From Chthonomonadales bacterium (GTDB lineage: Bacteria; Armatimonadota; Chthonomonadetes; Chthonomonadales; CAJBBX01), in assembly GCA_027459625.1 (NCBI GenBank), contig DAIDHP010000005.1, forward strand, positions 1 through 64,000: 64,000 nucleotides of DNA, written 5' to 3'. The first letter of the stretch is position 1; the number at the start of each line of letters is the position of its first letter. The notes beneath the pieces were generated by a model. It was not told the DNA's origin, did not search any database, and saw only the letters and a list, made by a program, of their open reading frames with translations. Of the stretch, positions 8,289-17,594 are shown piece after piece. Both the position numbers and the translations under genes were made by a program.

Positions 8289-10562
8289 TCATCGCTCCTT
8301 TAAGGGGTTTTCGCTGACTTGAGTTGGGGGTCTCGCCGATTCGACAATTCGCAAATCGCAAACATCCCCTCTCATTGAGTTCATGTTCAGGTTGTTCGAT
8401 TTGCCCAACTCCAAGGGTCCGGAACTAAGCGCAACCGGACCGGCGACAAGCGGCTGTGACGCCCCGCACAACCTTCCATCCTGGTAGACGCTGATGGTCT
8501 GCCCGTCATACACGCCTGTCATGACAACCCATTTGCGAAGGGGAATGGAAATCGAGCTTTCCGCCACGGTGCCATCCGAATACCATGGGCTACCGCTGGT
8601 AGCCAACTCGAAATGCCAGGAGCCGTGGGCGTCCACGCTGAAGCGATACGATCCTTCCTTGCTCACTATCGCCGCATTTTGGGCTGGATAGGCGTTCAAG
8701 CGCACTTTCACGGACACCGTCAACGCCTTCATGCCATCCAGATTCACCGAGCCGGGCAACTCCGCGTAGGAATCCCGACCTGTGAGGGATAGGAACCCTT
8801 GCCCCGATTCCGACAGATACGTTCCACCGACAACCTTCGGAGCCTGAGCCCTGTTTGACGCACCGTTCAGAAGCCACTCGCCCGCGAGGACTATCGATGG
8901 CTTGGGATAGCTGGGCGGAGACGCTTCGGCATCGCTCGCTTGAACCAAGAGCGCCCAATCCGATGAATTCGGTTTTGCAGGGATCGTCCATGCGCCATGA
9001 CTATCCGGTTTGATGCTTGAGCCTATAGGCGTGTACTCCCCCGTTCTCGGATCGTACCAGCGTGCGGTGTATTGGGTATGATTGTTCATGCCCTCCAACG
9101 ATCCGGTGTCCGTGGTCTTATTATAGAAGAACGCGACATACATCTTCCAGCCATCCGTCGCCAACCGCGCCTCGGATGGTCGTATGAAATGCTGCCACTT
9201 CGCATCCCCGTAACGCGGGATCAACCTCCACCACTTCAACTTTAAGAAGAAATCGCGCATACGGGTCATGTCATTGCCACTCTTGCGGTTCATCCCGACG
9301 TACCATGGCACAAAATGCGGATCGTAAGTGGTGCCGCTGTCCCGAACCGGGCTGTCGGAGTAGTTATCATCCCAAACGCCCGCCACGCCATAGCCGAATC
9401 CGTAAAAGCCGGAAAGATAAGCGACATACCCGCGGATACGCTCCCCCGCTCTGTCCGTCCAAAAATCCTCGTAAGGAGATTCATACACGATTGCGGGCTT
9501 GATCGGCGGGGTATCCCGGAAATCCTCGGCGACGCCCACCGGTAGCGGCGCTCCCTGAACCTGCGCCGCGTACCATGTGTGATAGGGTTTGTCGCGCCAA
9601 AGGGAGTTTGAGGCGACGGTCGTGCCGGTATTGCACATATGCGCACTCAGCGGATGATGGTATGCATCGTTCTCGCTTAAAGCTTTCGCCACAACCTGCC
9701 ACTTTTCATCCAAGTTTCGAGGGTCATCCGGATAGAGACCATCCGTCTCCTGCCCCATGGTCCATAGGACGGGGTACGCCCCATATCTTGCCGCCCAGTA
9801 TCGCCCGAGTTTTCGCAGGTAATCGTCGTTGTATTTCGGAATGAGTCCGCGCCAGTTCATCGCGTTGGCGACAACCAAGCCATGATCCGCAAGGTACTGG
9901 AATTTGCGATCCGCATTCCGAAAACCGGGCATGTCCGCATCGGAAATCCCATCGTCCCAATCATAGACCGGCTCGTTGGGGTTTGGCAATCCTCCCGCCA
10001 TCCACTCGGTTTGATATACAGTGAACCCTTGTTTAACACGTTTATCCACCTCGCATTTGAACTGCGAGGAACATCCTGGGTAGTTGCTCGTGTTGAACCG
10101 CTCGTGCATGATCTCCCAGTGCGTGTCTCCCAAATAGAAGAAGGGGGTCCCGTCGGCGTATGTGAAATAGCGATGGTTGGCGCTCACCTTCACGAAACCG
10201 TGCTTGTAGATGGCGAGATCACCCCGATACGGAACGCATTGAATGACACCTGTGCGCCCCTCCAAGCCAATGTCCGTCGGATCGCTGCAGGTTGTTCTGT
10301 AATGCCACATTCCGATCTCCGTCGGAGCAAACCGGATTTTCCATACGTTCCCGCCGTCCCAAAAAGCAGGTCGAACGATCGCAACCTTACCGTGTGTGAA
10401 CGTGGCGGAAACCGTCACATCGTTGAACGGATCTTTGTAGGCGTGAGAACTGGTTAATGTTATCTCGGCAATACGCCATCTCTCCGCCTTTTGAGTGGTT
10501 GGCTGAGCAAAGGCGCTTATTGTGGGCATCACAAATATCAGAACAAGGATGATGGATCGCAT
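8289..10562 (-). CDS. Secreted DUF5060/DUF4038-type glycosidase with LamG domain
   Basis: A 757-residue exported enzyme. Start ATG 10562 is used because AGGAG precedes it and a signal peptide begins there (SIILVLIFVMPTISAFA). Residues about 30-115 match the DUF5060 beta-domain (WRIAEITLTSS, FWDGGNVWKIRFAPTEIGMWHYRT). About 125-470 match the DUF4038 apiosidase-like barrel: GTPFFYLGDTHWEIMHERF, VLWTMGQETDG with a candidate acid Glu, and KPAIVYESPYED with a candidate nucleophile Glu. The last 170 residues form a LamG/concanavalin-like module ending in VCDLRIVESA. Known relatives release terminal sugars such as apiose from plant glycans; the substrate here is unknown. It lies seven bases after the SGNH hydrolase and nine before the toroid protein. 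Confidence 0.75.
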   Translation of the reverse strand: MRSIILVLIFVMPTISAFAQPTTQKAERWRIAEITLTSSHAYKDPFNDVTVSATFTHGKVAIVRPAFWDGGNVWKIRFAPTEIGMWHYRTTCSDPTDIGLEGRTGVIQCVPYRGDLAIYKHGFVKVSANHRYFTYADGTPFFYLGDTHWEIMHERFNTSNYPGCSSQFKCEVDKRVKQGFTVYQTEWMAGGLPNPNEPVYDWDDGISDADMPGFRNADRKFQYLADHGLVVANAMNWRGLIPKYNDDYLRKLGRYWAARYGAYPVLWTMGQETDGLYPDDPRNLDEKWQVVAKALSENDAYHHPLSAHMCNTGTTVASNSLWRDKPYHTWYAAQVQGAPLPVGVAEDFRDTPPIKPAIVYESPYEDFWTDRAGERIRGYVAYLSGFYGFGYGVAGVWDDNYSDSPVRDSGTTYDPHFVPWYVGMNRKSGNDMTRMRDFFLKLKWWRLIPRYGDAKWQHFIRPSEARLATDGWKMYVAFFYNKTTDTGSLEGMNNHTQYTARWYDPRTGEYTPIGSSIKPDSHGAWTIPAKPNSSDWALLVQASDAEASPPSYPKPSIVLAGEWLLNGASNRAQAPKVVGGTYLSESGQGFLSLTGRDSYAELPGSVNLDGMKALTVSVKVRLNAYPAQNAAIVSKEGSYRFSVDAHGSWHFELATSGSPWYSDGTVAESSISIPLRKWVVMTGVYDGQTISVYQDGRLCGASQPLVAGPVALSSGPLELGKSNNLNMNSMRGDVCDLRIVESARPPTQVSENPLKER

Positions 10563-10569
10563 GGCATTA

Positions 10570-11253
10570 TCATTTCTCCTTGAGAGCTTTGAGGACGTAT
10601 TCCGCCACTTGATTAGCCAGCGCCGCGTACCCCTGATCGTTGAAATGCACCCCGTCATTCGCCTTCCAATCCGGATGATCCGCCACAAGACCGTATAGAT
10701 CATCAATTGGGATATCATCCTTGGATACAATCTGGTCGGCGATGCGATTACGATTTATCACACGCACGTTGTTCGGATGGAACTGATCCAAGTTCGGAGC
10801 CGACTCCCTCCATGAGGTGCTGTTCGCCCATATGAGTTTCGCCTGAGGTTGCATCTTGCGGAACAACTTGATCAGATCGGGGAGATGGCGTTCGTACTCC
10901 CGCTCGGTGTAGTCCATGCCATGCAATCCGTTATTAAAATGAATGACATCGAACTTGTACTCATCGAGCAAAGTCTGCACCTCCTCCAAATAAGCGGGAT
11001 CGGGAATCGCCTTGGAGGTCGCGAGATACGCCATGGATTCCTTGCCTTGAAGGAGAGTCTGCACCTTGCCGAAATACCCGAGGCAGATCGAATCGCCGAC
11101 AAGCAAAACACGGGGCAATTTGGTTCCCCTCCCGTCAAATACTCGCGTATCCAGCCATTCGATATCCTCCCTGTGAATGACCGTGCTTCGAGCCACGCTC
11201 CTTATCGCTGACGACAAGCATACAAGACTGAAGAGCGGAATAAGCAGTTTCAT
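10570..11253 (-). CDS. Secreted SGNH/GDSL-family hydrolase
   Basis: A 227-residue lipase/esterase-fold protein. ATG 11253 is used because GGAGG lies six bases upstream. A signal peptide follows (LLIPLFSLVCLSSAIRSVA). Block I is VLLVGDSICLGYFG with the nucleophilic Ser, block III is HFNNGLHGMD with the oxyanion Asn, and block V is DGVHFNDQGYAAL with the catalytic Asp and His. Enzymes of this family in CAZyme loci often remove acetyl or other acyl groups from glycans. It is the first gene of a three-gene minus-strand operon whose other members are a glycosidase and a large secreted protein, so a deacylation step before glycan cleavage is plausible. Confidence 0.8.
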   Translation of the reverse strand: MKLLIPLFSLVCLSSAIRSVARSTVIHREDIEWLDTRVFDGRGTKLPRVLLVGDSICLGYFGKVQTLLQGKESMAYLATSKAIPDPAYLEEVQTLLDEYKFDVIHFNNGLHGMDYTEREYERHLPDLIKLFRKMQPQAKLIWANSTSWRESAPNLDQFHPNNVRVINRNRIADQIVSKDDIPIDDLYGLVADHPDWKANDGVHFNDQGYAALANQVAEYVLKALKEK

Positions 11254-11331
11254 CGTTAACCTCCAATAAGGATGATAGTTGATCATCGTTCCCATTGGTT
11301 CATTGCCATGAACGAGCGAATGAATTTCAAG

Positions 11332-14310
11332 CTATTCGTTAGTCGATGTGTCTGGCGCGAACCCCCGTCGAATGGTATTCTCCGTGATTACCCTCATCAC
11401 CATGAAAAGTTTCAAGTAATCCGGTCCTCCCGCCTTGCTTCCCGTGCCGGACATCATATAGCCTCCAAATGGTTGCCGTCCGACCAATGCGCCGGTGATC
11501 TTGCGATTAACATACAAATTCCCCACCCTGAATTCCCGACAAACGTAATCTATGTTGGACGGACTCCGTGAATAGACGCCTCCGGTCAATCCATAGGCGG
11601 TCTGATTCGCTATTGTCACAGCATGTTCGATATCCTTCGCCGGAATGACGCACAGCACCGGACCGAATATCTCCTCCTGCGCCAGGAAGCAATTCGGATC
11701 CACATCGCGAAAGATTACCGGACCGACATAGAATCCTCCATCCCGTTCGGAAACCGGAATTTCCAATGCGACCTTAGCTTCTCGCTTCCCTTTCTCGATA
11801 GTGTCGCGAATGCGGTTCATCGCAGTGGTGTCAATCACCGGGCCCAAGCGATAATAGGGGTTGTCGGCGGGACCAATCGGAAGAGTCTTGGTGGCTTCTA
11901 TCACTCTTTTCAGGAATGGCTCATAGACGGACCCCACGCAAATCACCCTCGAACAAGCCGAGCATTTCTGTCCTTGGTACCCAAAAGCCGACGTCACCAC
12001 CCCGCTAACCACTTCATCTAAATCTGCGTCGGAATCGATTATCAGCGCGTTCTTGCCACCCATCTCGGCGATAACGTGTTTCAGTGCTCGCTGCCCTTCG
12101 CGCATCACAGAAGCGCGATGATAAATTCGCTCGCCAATCTTGCGCGAGCCTGTAAAAGCAATCATGGCGATATCCGGGTGATCCACGAGATAATCTCCTA
12201 TCACCGCATTCTCGCCGGGAATATAATTCAGAACACCGTCGGGGAGTCCCGCTTCCGCCATGATCCGCACGAATAACGCGCCGATCACAGGCGTTTGCGG
12301 TGCGGGCTTTAGCACCACGGTATTCCCTGTAACCAGAGATGCCACCGTCATGCCGGAGAGGATTGCGAGAGGAAAATTCCAAGGGGATATCACCGCCACC
12401 ACGCCGCGCGGTTCGTACAGGGTGCGGTTCTCCTCGCCGGGGTAACTCTCGACTAATCGTGCGGATTCAATCTCCCGCATACAATGGGAGTAATATTCCA
12501 GATAATCGATGCATTCACTGATATCCGCATCCGCTTCATGCCAACGCTTTCCCGCCTCGAACACCTCCCACGCCGCCAACTCATCCCGACGTTCTCTGAT
12601 CAAGCCTGCGGCTTTTCGCAGGATCGCCGTGCGCTGTTCCGTTCCTGCGTCTCTCCAAGAGGGAAAAGAATCCATCGCAACGCGGATCGCCTTATCCACA
12701 TGGCTTTGGTCAGCGGATGCCACTCGTCCTACCACCGTTTCCGGTCGGGATGGGTTTACGGAGACCAGCCATTTGCCTGTTTGAACCGGACGATTGGCTA
12801 TCCAGAGCGGAAAATCCCCGCCGAGTTTCCTCCTTACGCTCTCCACGGCGTGGGAAAACGCCTCCCTCTGCTCCGGGTCTGCAAAATCCCTATCCGGGAC
12901 ATTTACAAAATATCGTGTTTTCTCCTCGGACACTCCCTCAGCCGAAGTACGAGGAGGAGCCAGCACTTCCTCCGGCGAGCCGCCAGCCACCCAGTTTAGG
13001 CTGATCATGGAGTTGTTGCTCGAGTTCTCCAACAGTCTGCGCACCAAGTACGCCATCCCCGGAAGCAGTTCGCCATATGGGGTGTAAACGCGCAGCCTGT
13101 AGCCCATATCCGCTATCACCCGCTTGACCGGATCCGCCATGCCGTAGAGCATCTGAAATTCGATCGCGTTTTTCGGCAAACCGGCGCGCTCCTGCAACGC
13201 CATCGCCAAAGCGATGCTGCGCAGATTATGGGTCGCCGCCGCCGTTCGCACGGTGGGATACGCCTCTATCATCATTCGCAAGCATTTTTCGTAGGATTGA
13301 TCCGTGGCGGCTTTTTCGGTGAAGACCGGTATGCACCACTGCCGCTGACGCGCAATGATAGTCTCGTAATCCCAATAGGCTCCTCGCACCAATCGTATTG
13401 AAACAGATCGATTTCGCTGCTTCGCCCATTCAATCAATCCCTCAATATCGTGAACTGTATCCTTCAAATAAGCTTGCATGGCGATGCCGCAATATTGCCA
13501 TTCCTCGAATTCCTGCTCCTCCAAGGCGTCTCGAAACACCCTGATTGTCACATCCTTCAGTGAATATTGCTCCATATCCACGTTTACCGCGACATTGCCA
13601 TTTTTCGCCCGTTGTAAAATGCGGCGCAATCGCTTCCGCACTTCCAGGCTGCTCTCCTCGGGGGCGGATGGGTCGAGCATTGAATTCAGGGAGGATAGCT
13701 TCACGGAGACGTTTGTGGATGGAATCCGTTCCCCATCGCTTACGTCCAGCAGTGGGTCATTCTTCCATTTCACCGCCTCCTGAACCAAACTATTCAAAAG
13801 ATCCAGATACTGTCCCTCGTAAAACGCCGCCTCCTCGTCGCTGACGGTCGCTTCGCCAAGGATGTCCACGGTCGTGGCGTAATGTTCCTTGCGCAACGAA
13901 CGAACTGTCGAGATAACCTCGGAAAGCTTCTCCCCTGCGAAAAAACGCCGAGCCAGATGCACTATATTCGCCTTAATGACTGATGCGGCGGCTTTTTGAG
14001 CGAGTCGGTTGTTTGCAGCAACATCCAGCCCGATACGCCCAATGCCTGGAAAGGGGATATCCGGCCGCAGCAGATATTCACGCAAATGCGCCGCGATCTC
14101 CTCGGGCGAGCGCAGAGCCGGCACGGCATCTATGAATCGAAGAAGTTGAGTCTTAAGCTGTTCATCACGGGTAACCCAATCCATCACCATACGATCAAAC
14201 AGACTGACTCGCTCCGCAGAAGGGGCGACTTTGGAGGCTTTTTCCAGAATTTGACGACCAATACGCTGCACCTCATTTTCGAGAGATTCATCACTTAAAT
14301 CATTTGACAT
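11332..14310 (-). CDS. putA: Bifunctional proline dehydrogenase / glutamate-semialdehyde dehydrogenase
   Basis: A 992-residue fusion that converts proline to glutamate. ATG 14310 is chosen because GAGGAG precedes it. The N-terminal half is the FAD proline dehydrogenase barrel (about 100-430; SIRLVRGAYWDYE, EFQMLYGMAD and YRLRVYTPYG are typical). The C-terminal half is an aldehyde dehydrogenase (about 510-985): SPWNFPLAI, FTGSRKIG in the NAD site, VIAEMGGKNALIID with the general-base Glu, GYQGQKCSACSR with the catalytic Cys, and EEIFGPVL. The layout with no N-terminal DNA-binding domain matches short, non-regulatory PutA enzymes. It is a single-gene transcript divergent from the Sel1-repeat gene. 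Confidence 0.93.
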   Translation of the reverse strand: MSNDLSDESLENEVQRIGRQILEKASKVAPSAERVSLFDRMVMDWVTRDEQLKTQLLRFIDAVPALRSPEEIAAHLREYLLRPDIPFPGIGRIGLDVAANNRLAQKAAASVIKANIVHLARRFFAGEKLSEVISTVRSLRKEHYATTVDILGEATVSDEEAAFYEGQYLDLLNSLVQEAVKWKNDPLLDVSDGERIPSTNVSVKLSSLNSMLDPSAPEESSLEVRKRLRRILQRAKNGNVAVNVDMEQYSLKDVTIRVFRDALEEQEFEEWQYCGIAMQAYLKDTVHDIEGLIEWAKQRNRSVSIRLVRGAYWDYETIIARQRQWCIPVFTEKAATDQSYEKCLRMMIEAYPTVRTAAATHNLRSIALAMALQERAGLPKNAIEFQMLYGMADPVKRVIADMGYRLRVYTPYGELLPGMAYLVRRLLENSSNNSMISLNWVAGGSPEEVLAPPRTSAEGVSEEKTRYFVNVPDRDFADPEQREAFSHAVESVRRKLGGDFPLWIANRPVQTGKWLVSVNPSRPETVVGRVASADQSHVDKAIRVAMDSFPSWRDAGTEQRTAILRKAAGLIRERRDELAAWEVFEAGKRWHEADADISECIDYLEYYSHCMREIESARLVESYPGEENRTLYEPRGVVAVISPWNFPLAILSGMTVASLVTGNTVVLKPAPQTPVIGALFVRIMAEAGLPDGVLNYIPGENAVIGDYLVDHPDIAMIAFTGSRKIGERIYHRASVMREGQRALKHVIAEMGGKNALIIDSDADLDEVVSGVVTSAFGYQGQKCSACSRVICVGSVYEPFLKRVIEATKTLPIGPADNPYYRLGPVIDTTAMNRIRDTIEKGKREAKVALEIPVSERDGGFYVGPVIFRDVDPNCFLAQEEIFGPVLCVIPAKDIEHAVTIANQTAYGLTGGVYSRSPSNIDYVCREFRVGNLYVNRKITGALVGRQPFGGYMMSGTGSKAGGPDYLKLFMVMRVITENTIRRGFAPDTSTNE

Positions 14311-14808
14311 GGATAAATATCTTCTCCTCATATTGTAGTCACTGCAAGGCAAGAGAGGAATTAACTTGCCGTGTGATCCAAAGACTGGATTCCTTTTACT
14401 CACTACAGGTAATTGAAAATTCGAATGCGAGGTGTTTCGGCGAATTTGAAAAGAACGATCAGCTGCGAATTTTGCTTTTTGAAATTACCTCGCTTCATAT
14501 CTATTAAGTATATCCTTATATCATTAATCCCAATCCTCCCCCCTGCAGGAAATTAAAAGGTTTTTAAGAGAGAGTTGCATTCAGGACTTAGGAGATGATA
14601 AAGGAGCGTTTTCCATCTCTTGACGTTCCATATTCGGAATGATATACTTCTATACATCGCCCGCTCCAATTTTCTCACGGGAGTTAGCGCGTGCACATCA
14701 TCCGTTCGCCTTTCATGAGCATCACACATAATCAATCTCAATCCCGGGATAGCTTCCATCCCGCTCAGTAACATCGTGTTTTCGTTCTATGAATACAAGG
14801 AGTATGAT
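14311..14808. promoter_or_regulatory. Divergent putA / Sel1 intergenic region with a sigma70-like promoter
   Basis: About 500 bases separate the two divergent genes. On the plus strand TTGACG (14620-14625), a 17-base spacer and TATACT (14643-14648) form a strong sigma70-like promoter that would give a leader of roughly 155 bases before the Sel1 gene. I see no convincing coding sequence or riboswitch in that leader. The putA promoter on the other strand could not be placed with confidence. Confidence 0.6.
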
Positions 14809-17226
14809 ATGGACGAGCTTGACGACATCACCTTTTTGGCGGAGATAGGATACGATCCGGCGCAGTTGGAACTCGCCGAGATGTACTCCCTCGGAATTGG
14901 ACGCCCGCAAGACGAAGCGGAGGCGGCAAAGTGGTTCCGCAAGGCAGCGGAGCAAGGGGCTGTTGAAGCGCAACAAAACATTGCATACCGCTATATCCAA
15001 GGCGTTGGGGTGGACAAGGATTTATCACAAGCCTATTTTTGGTTTCAAGAAGCCGCCGCCAAAGGATTGAGCGACGCCCAGGTCTTCTTGGGAATTATGC
15101 ATGCGCAAGGCATCGGAGTCCCGCAGGATTACGAAAAGGCGGTGGAATGGTTTCAAAAAGCGGTGGAACAAGGTGATTCGGAGGCGAAATACAATCTCGC
15201 ATACCACTATCTGCAAGGCTTAGGAGTTCCGAAAGACGAATCGGAAGCCTATTACTTGTTTCTCGAAGCGGCGGAATCCGGATTGGATCGCGCCCAATAC
15301 TTGGTGGGAAAGATGTTGGATGAAGGGGTTGGAACGGAGCGCAATGGTGCGGAAGCGGTGCGATGGATTCGCATGGCGGCGGAAAATGGATTGGGCGATG
15401 CGCAGTTCTCTCTGGGGTTAATGCATCACAACGGGAAAAACGTCGAACAGGATGATGCGGAGGCTGTGGAGTGGTTCCGAAAAGCGGCGGAGCAGGGAGT
15501 ATCCAATGCCCAGCATCTTCTCGCGCACCACTACCATTATGGAATGGGCATTCCGCAAGATGATTCCCAAACGTTCTATTGGATAACCAAGGCGGCGGAA
15601 AACGGATTGAGCGATGCTCAGTTTATACTGGGGCGGATGTTAGATGAAGGGGTTGGAACGGAGCGCAATGGTGCGGAGGCGGTGGTGTGGTTTCAAAAAG
15701 CGGCGGAGCAGGGAGTGTCCGAAGCGCAATACCATCTCGCGCACCACTACCATTATGGAATGGGTGTTCCTCAAGATGATTCCCAAGCGTTCTATTGGAT
15801 GACCAAGGCGGCGGAAATCGGACTGGATCGCGCTCAGTATATGCTGGGACGGATGTTGGATGAGGGAGTCGTAACGGAGCGCAATGGCGCGGAAGCGGTG
15901 CGATGGATCCACATGGCGGCGGAAAACGGATTGAGCAGCGCTCAGTACACTCTTGGGTTGATGTATCACAAGGGGCAAAACGTCGGACAGGACGATGCGG
16001 AAGCGGAGAAATGGTTTCGTAAAGCCGCGGAACAAGGGTTGATTGATGCGCAGATCAGCATCGCCCTACTTTACATAGATGGAAAAGGAGTGCCGCAAAA
16101 TGATTCCGTAGCCTATAATTGGGTTCGTTTGGCGGCGGAAAGCGGTTCCGCCGATGCGCAACACATGATCGGTTGGATGTACAGACAGGGCAGAGGAACG
16201 ACGCAAAACTATGAAGAGGCGATCAAATGGTTTCGCAAAGCTGCGGAAAACAACATCCCCGGCGCATGCTCGGATTTGGGAAAGTTGTATATGAACGGCA
16301 AAGGCGCTGAAAAAAATTATGATGAGGCAATGAAGTGGTTTCAAAAAGGCTCCGAATTAGGGCACAATGTGGCTCAATACTACCAAGGGCTTTTTTACCT
16401 TAAGGGTTACACGGTCGCGAAAGATATCAACCAAGCGATAAATTGGTTCCGCTTATCCGCTAAAAAAGGGTACGCTCCGGCGCATTATCAACTCGGCTTG
16501 ATCTACAAAAATGGATGGGGAGTGGCAAGAAATTATAATAAAGCTTTTGAATATTTACAAGCCGCCGCCGTAAGAGGGTCGCAGTCGGCGCAAATGAATC
16601 TGGGGGTTCTCTATCTTGCCGGACATGGCGTACATAGGAACTTTTCCAAAGCTTTTGCATGGAACCTTCTAGCCGCAGAGAGAGATTACGCCCCTGCTCA
16701 ATATAACATCGGTTTTTTTTATTCTCATGGTCAAGGGGTGAGGCGGAACTACGCCAATGCGTACTTATGGCTTGAAAAATCCGCTGATAAGGGTTACTCC
16801 ATGGCTCAGTATTATCTGGGGATTCTACATGGAAAGGGCATTGGAGCGCCCAAGAACAAAAAGGAGGCTCTCAAGTGGTTTGAAAAATCCGCCGAACAGG
16901 GTGATGCCGAGGTATTGTACAAGTTAGGACTTCTGTATCATTTCGGACGCATCATTCCTCTAAATTATCGAAAAGCGATGCAATACTACCGAACAGCGGC
17001 TGAGAAGGGTTCAATAGATGCGAAAAACATGCTTTCGCCCCTCTATCGCCATGGCAAATGGATCCCCAAAAACCCATCGGATGAGAAACGTAAAACGATC
17101 ATGGTTTACGCCAATTGGACAATTCACTCACTGATACTTATGTATATTTTGATTATGTTGACAATATTGGTTTGCCGTTTCCTTTACCACGATGTGTTGA
17201 TGGCGTTCAAAATGGTTCACGGTTAA
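14809..17226 (+). CDS. Sel1-repeat protein with C-terminal membrane anchor
   Basis: An 805-residue protein built from about twenty Sel1-like repeats of 36 residues (consensus A.Y.LG.MY..G.GV..D..EA..WF.KAAEQG). ATG 14809 is used because AAGGAG lies six bases upstream. No signal peptide is seen. Near the C-terminus a hydrophobic helix (SLILMYILIMLTILVCRFLY) would anchor the solenoid, leaving the bulk of the protein on the cytoplasmic side if the N-terminus stays inside. Sel1 solenoids act as protein-binding scaffolds; the partner here is unknown. Repeats in the first half are near-identical over 108-base multiples, a sign of recent internal duplication. It is probably a single-gene transcript from the promoter at 14620-14648. 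Confidence 0.85.
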   Translation: MDELDDITFLAEIGYDPAQLELAEMYSLGIGRPQDEAEAAKWFRKAAEQGAVEAQQNIAYRYIQGVGVDKDLSQAYFWFQEAAAKGLSDAQVFLGIMHAQGIGVPQDYEKAVEWFQKAVEQGDSEAKYNLAYHYLQGLGVPKDESEAYYLFLEAAESGLDRAQYLVGKMLDEGVGTERNGAEAVRWIRMAAENGLGDAQFSLGLMHHNGKNVEQDDAEAVEWFRKAAEQGVSNAQHLLAHHYHYGMGIPQDDSQTFYWITKAAENGLSDAQFILGRMLDEGVGTERNGAEAVVWFQKAAEQGVSEAQYHLAHHYHYGMGVPQDDSQAFYWMTKAAEIGLDRAQYMLGRMLDEGVVTERNGAEAVRWIHMAAENGLSSAQYTLGLMYHKGQNVGQDDAEAEKWFRKAAEQGLIDAQISIALLYIDGKGVPQNDSVAYNWVRLAAESGSADAQHMIGWMYRQGRGTTQNYEEAIKWFRKAAENNIPGACSDLGKLYMNGKGAEKNYDEAMKWFQKGSELGHNVAQYYQGLFYLKGYTVAKDINQAINWFRLSAKKGYAPAHYQLGLIYKNGWGVARNYNKAFEYLQAAAVRGSQSAQMNLGVLYLAGHGVHRNFSKAFAWNLLAAERDYAPAQYNIGFFYSHGQGVRRNYANAYLWLEKSADKGYSMAQYYLGILHGKGIGAPKNKKEALKWFEKSAEQGDAEVLYKLGLLYHFGRIIPLNYRKAMQYYRTAAEKGSIDAKNMLSPLYRHGKWIPKNPSDEKRKTIMVYANWTIHSLILMYILIMLTILVCRFLYHDVLMAFKMVHG

Positions 17227-17594
17227 ATGACATGGTGAAGAGTACGTTTTCCTCAGTGGATGGCGTTGGTTCCATTCGGTTTTAACCCTAATTGCAAGAC
17301 ATTCCGTTATGAAAAGGGATTCAGCAAACTACAGCCGCAACATCCCTGTAAAAGGTTGAACCCAATCGAGGATTTCCCTCCGCATATCCTTCCCGGGATA
17401 TGGTAGGAGGACGCACGCCAGCCCGCTCTTTCGAAATCGGCCCATATAACTCCGTATATATTTAAAATGAGCTCTGCGTCTTTTTCTTATTAAATCGGCA
17501 ATTAAATATCATTGAATATATTAACTTTATCAAGAGTGTTTCACATATTTTATCAACTATTTAATAGCCGATTTAATAATATCTGAAGGGTTTA
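17227..17594. repeat. Convergent intergenic region with a long AT-rich inverted repeat
   Basis: Between two convergent genes. TTATTAAATCGGCAATTAAAT (17487-17507) is the reverse complement of 17559-17579 with one mismatch in 21 bases, separated by 51 bases. The stretch is far more AT-rich than its surroundings. It may act as a bidirectional terminator, or be the remains of a small mobile element with terminal inverted repeats; no coding sequence lies between the arms. The rest of the interval shows nothing recognisable. Confidence 0.55.
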
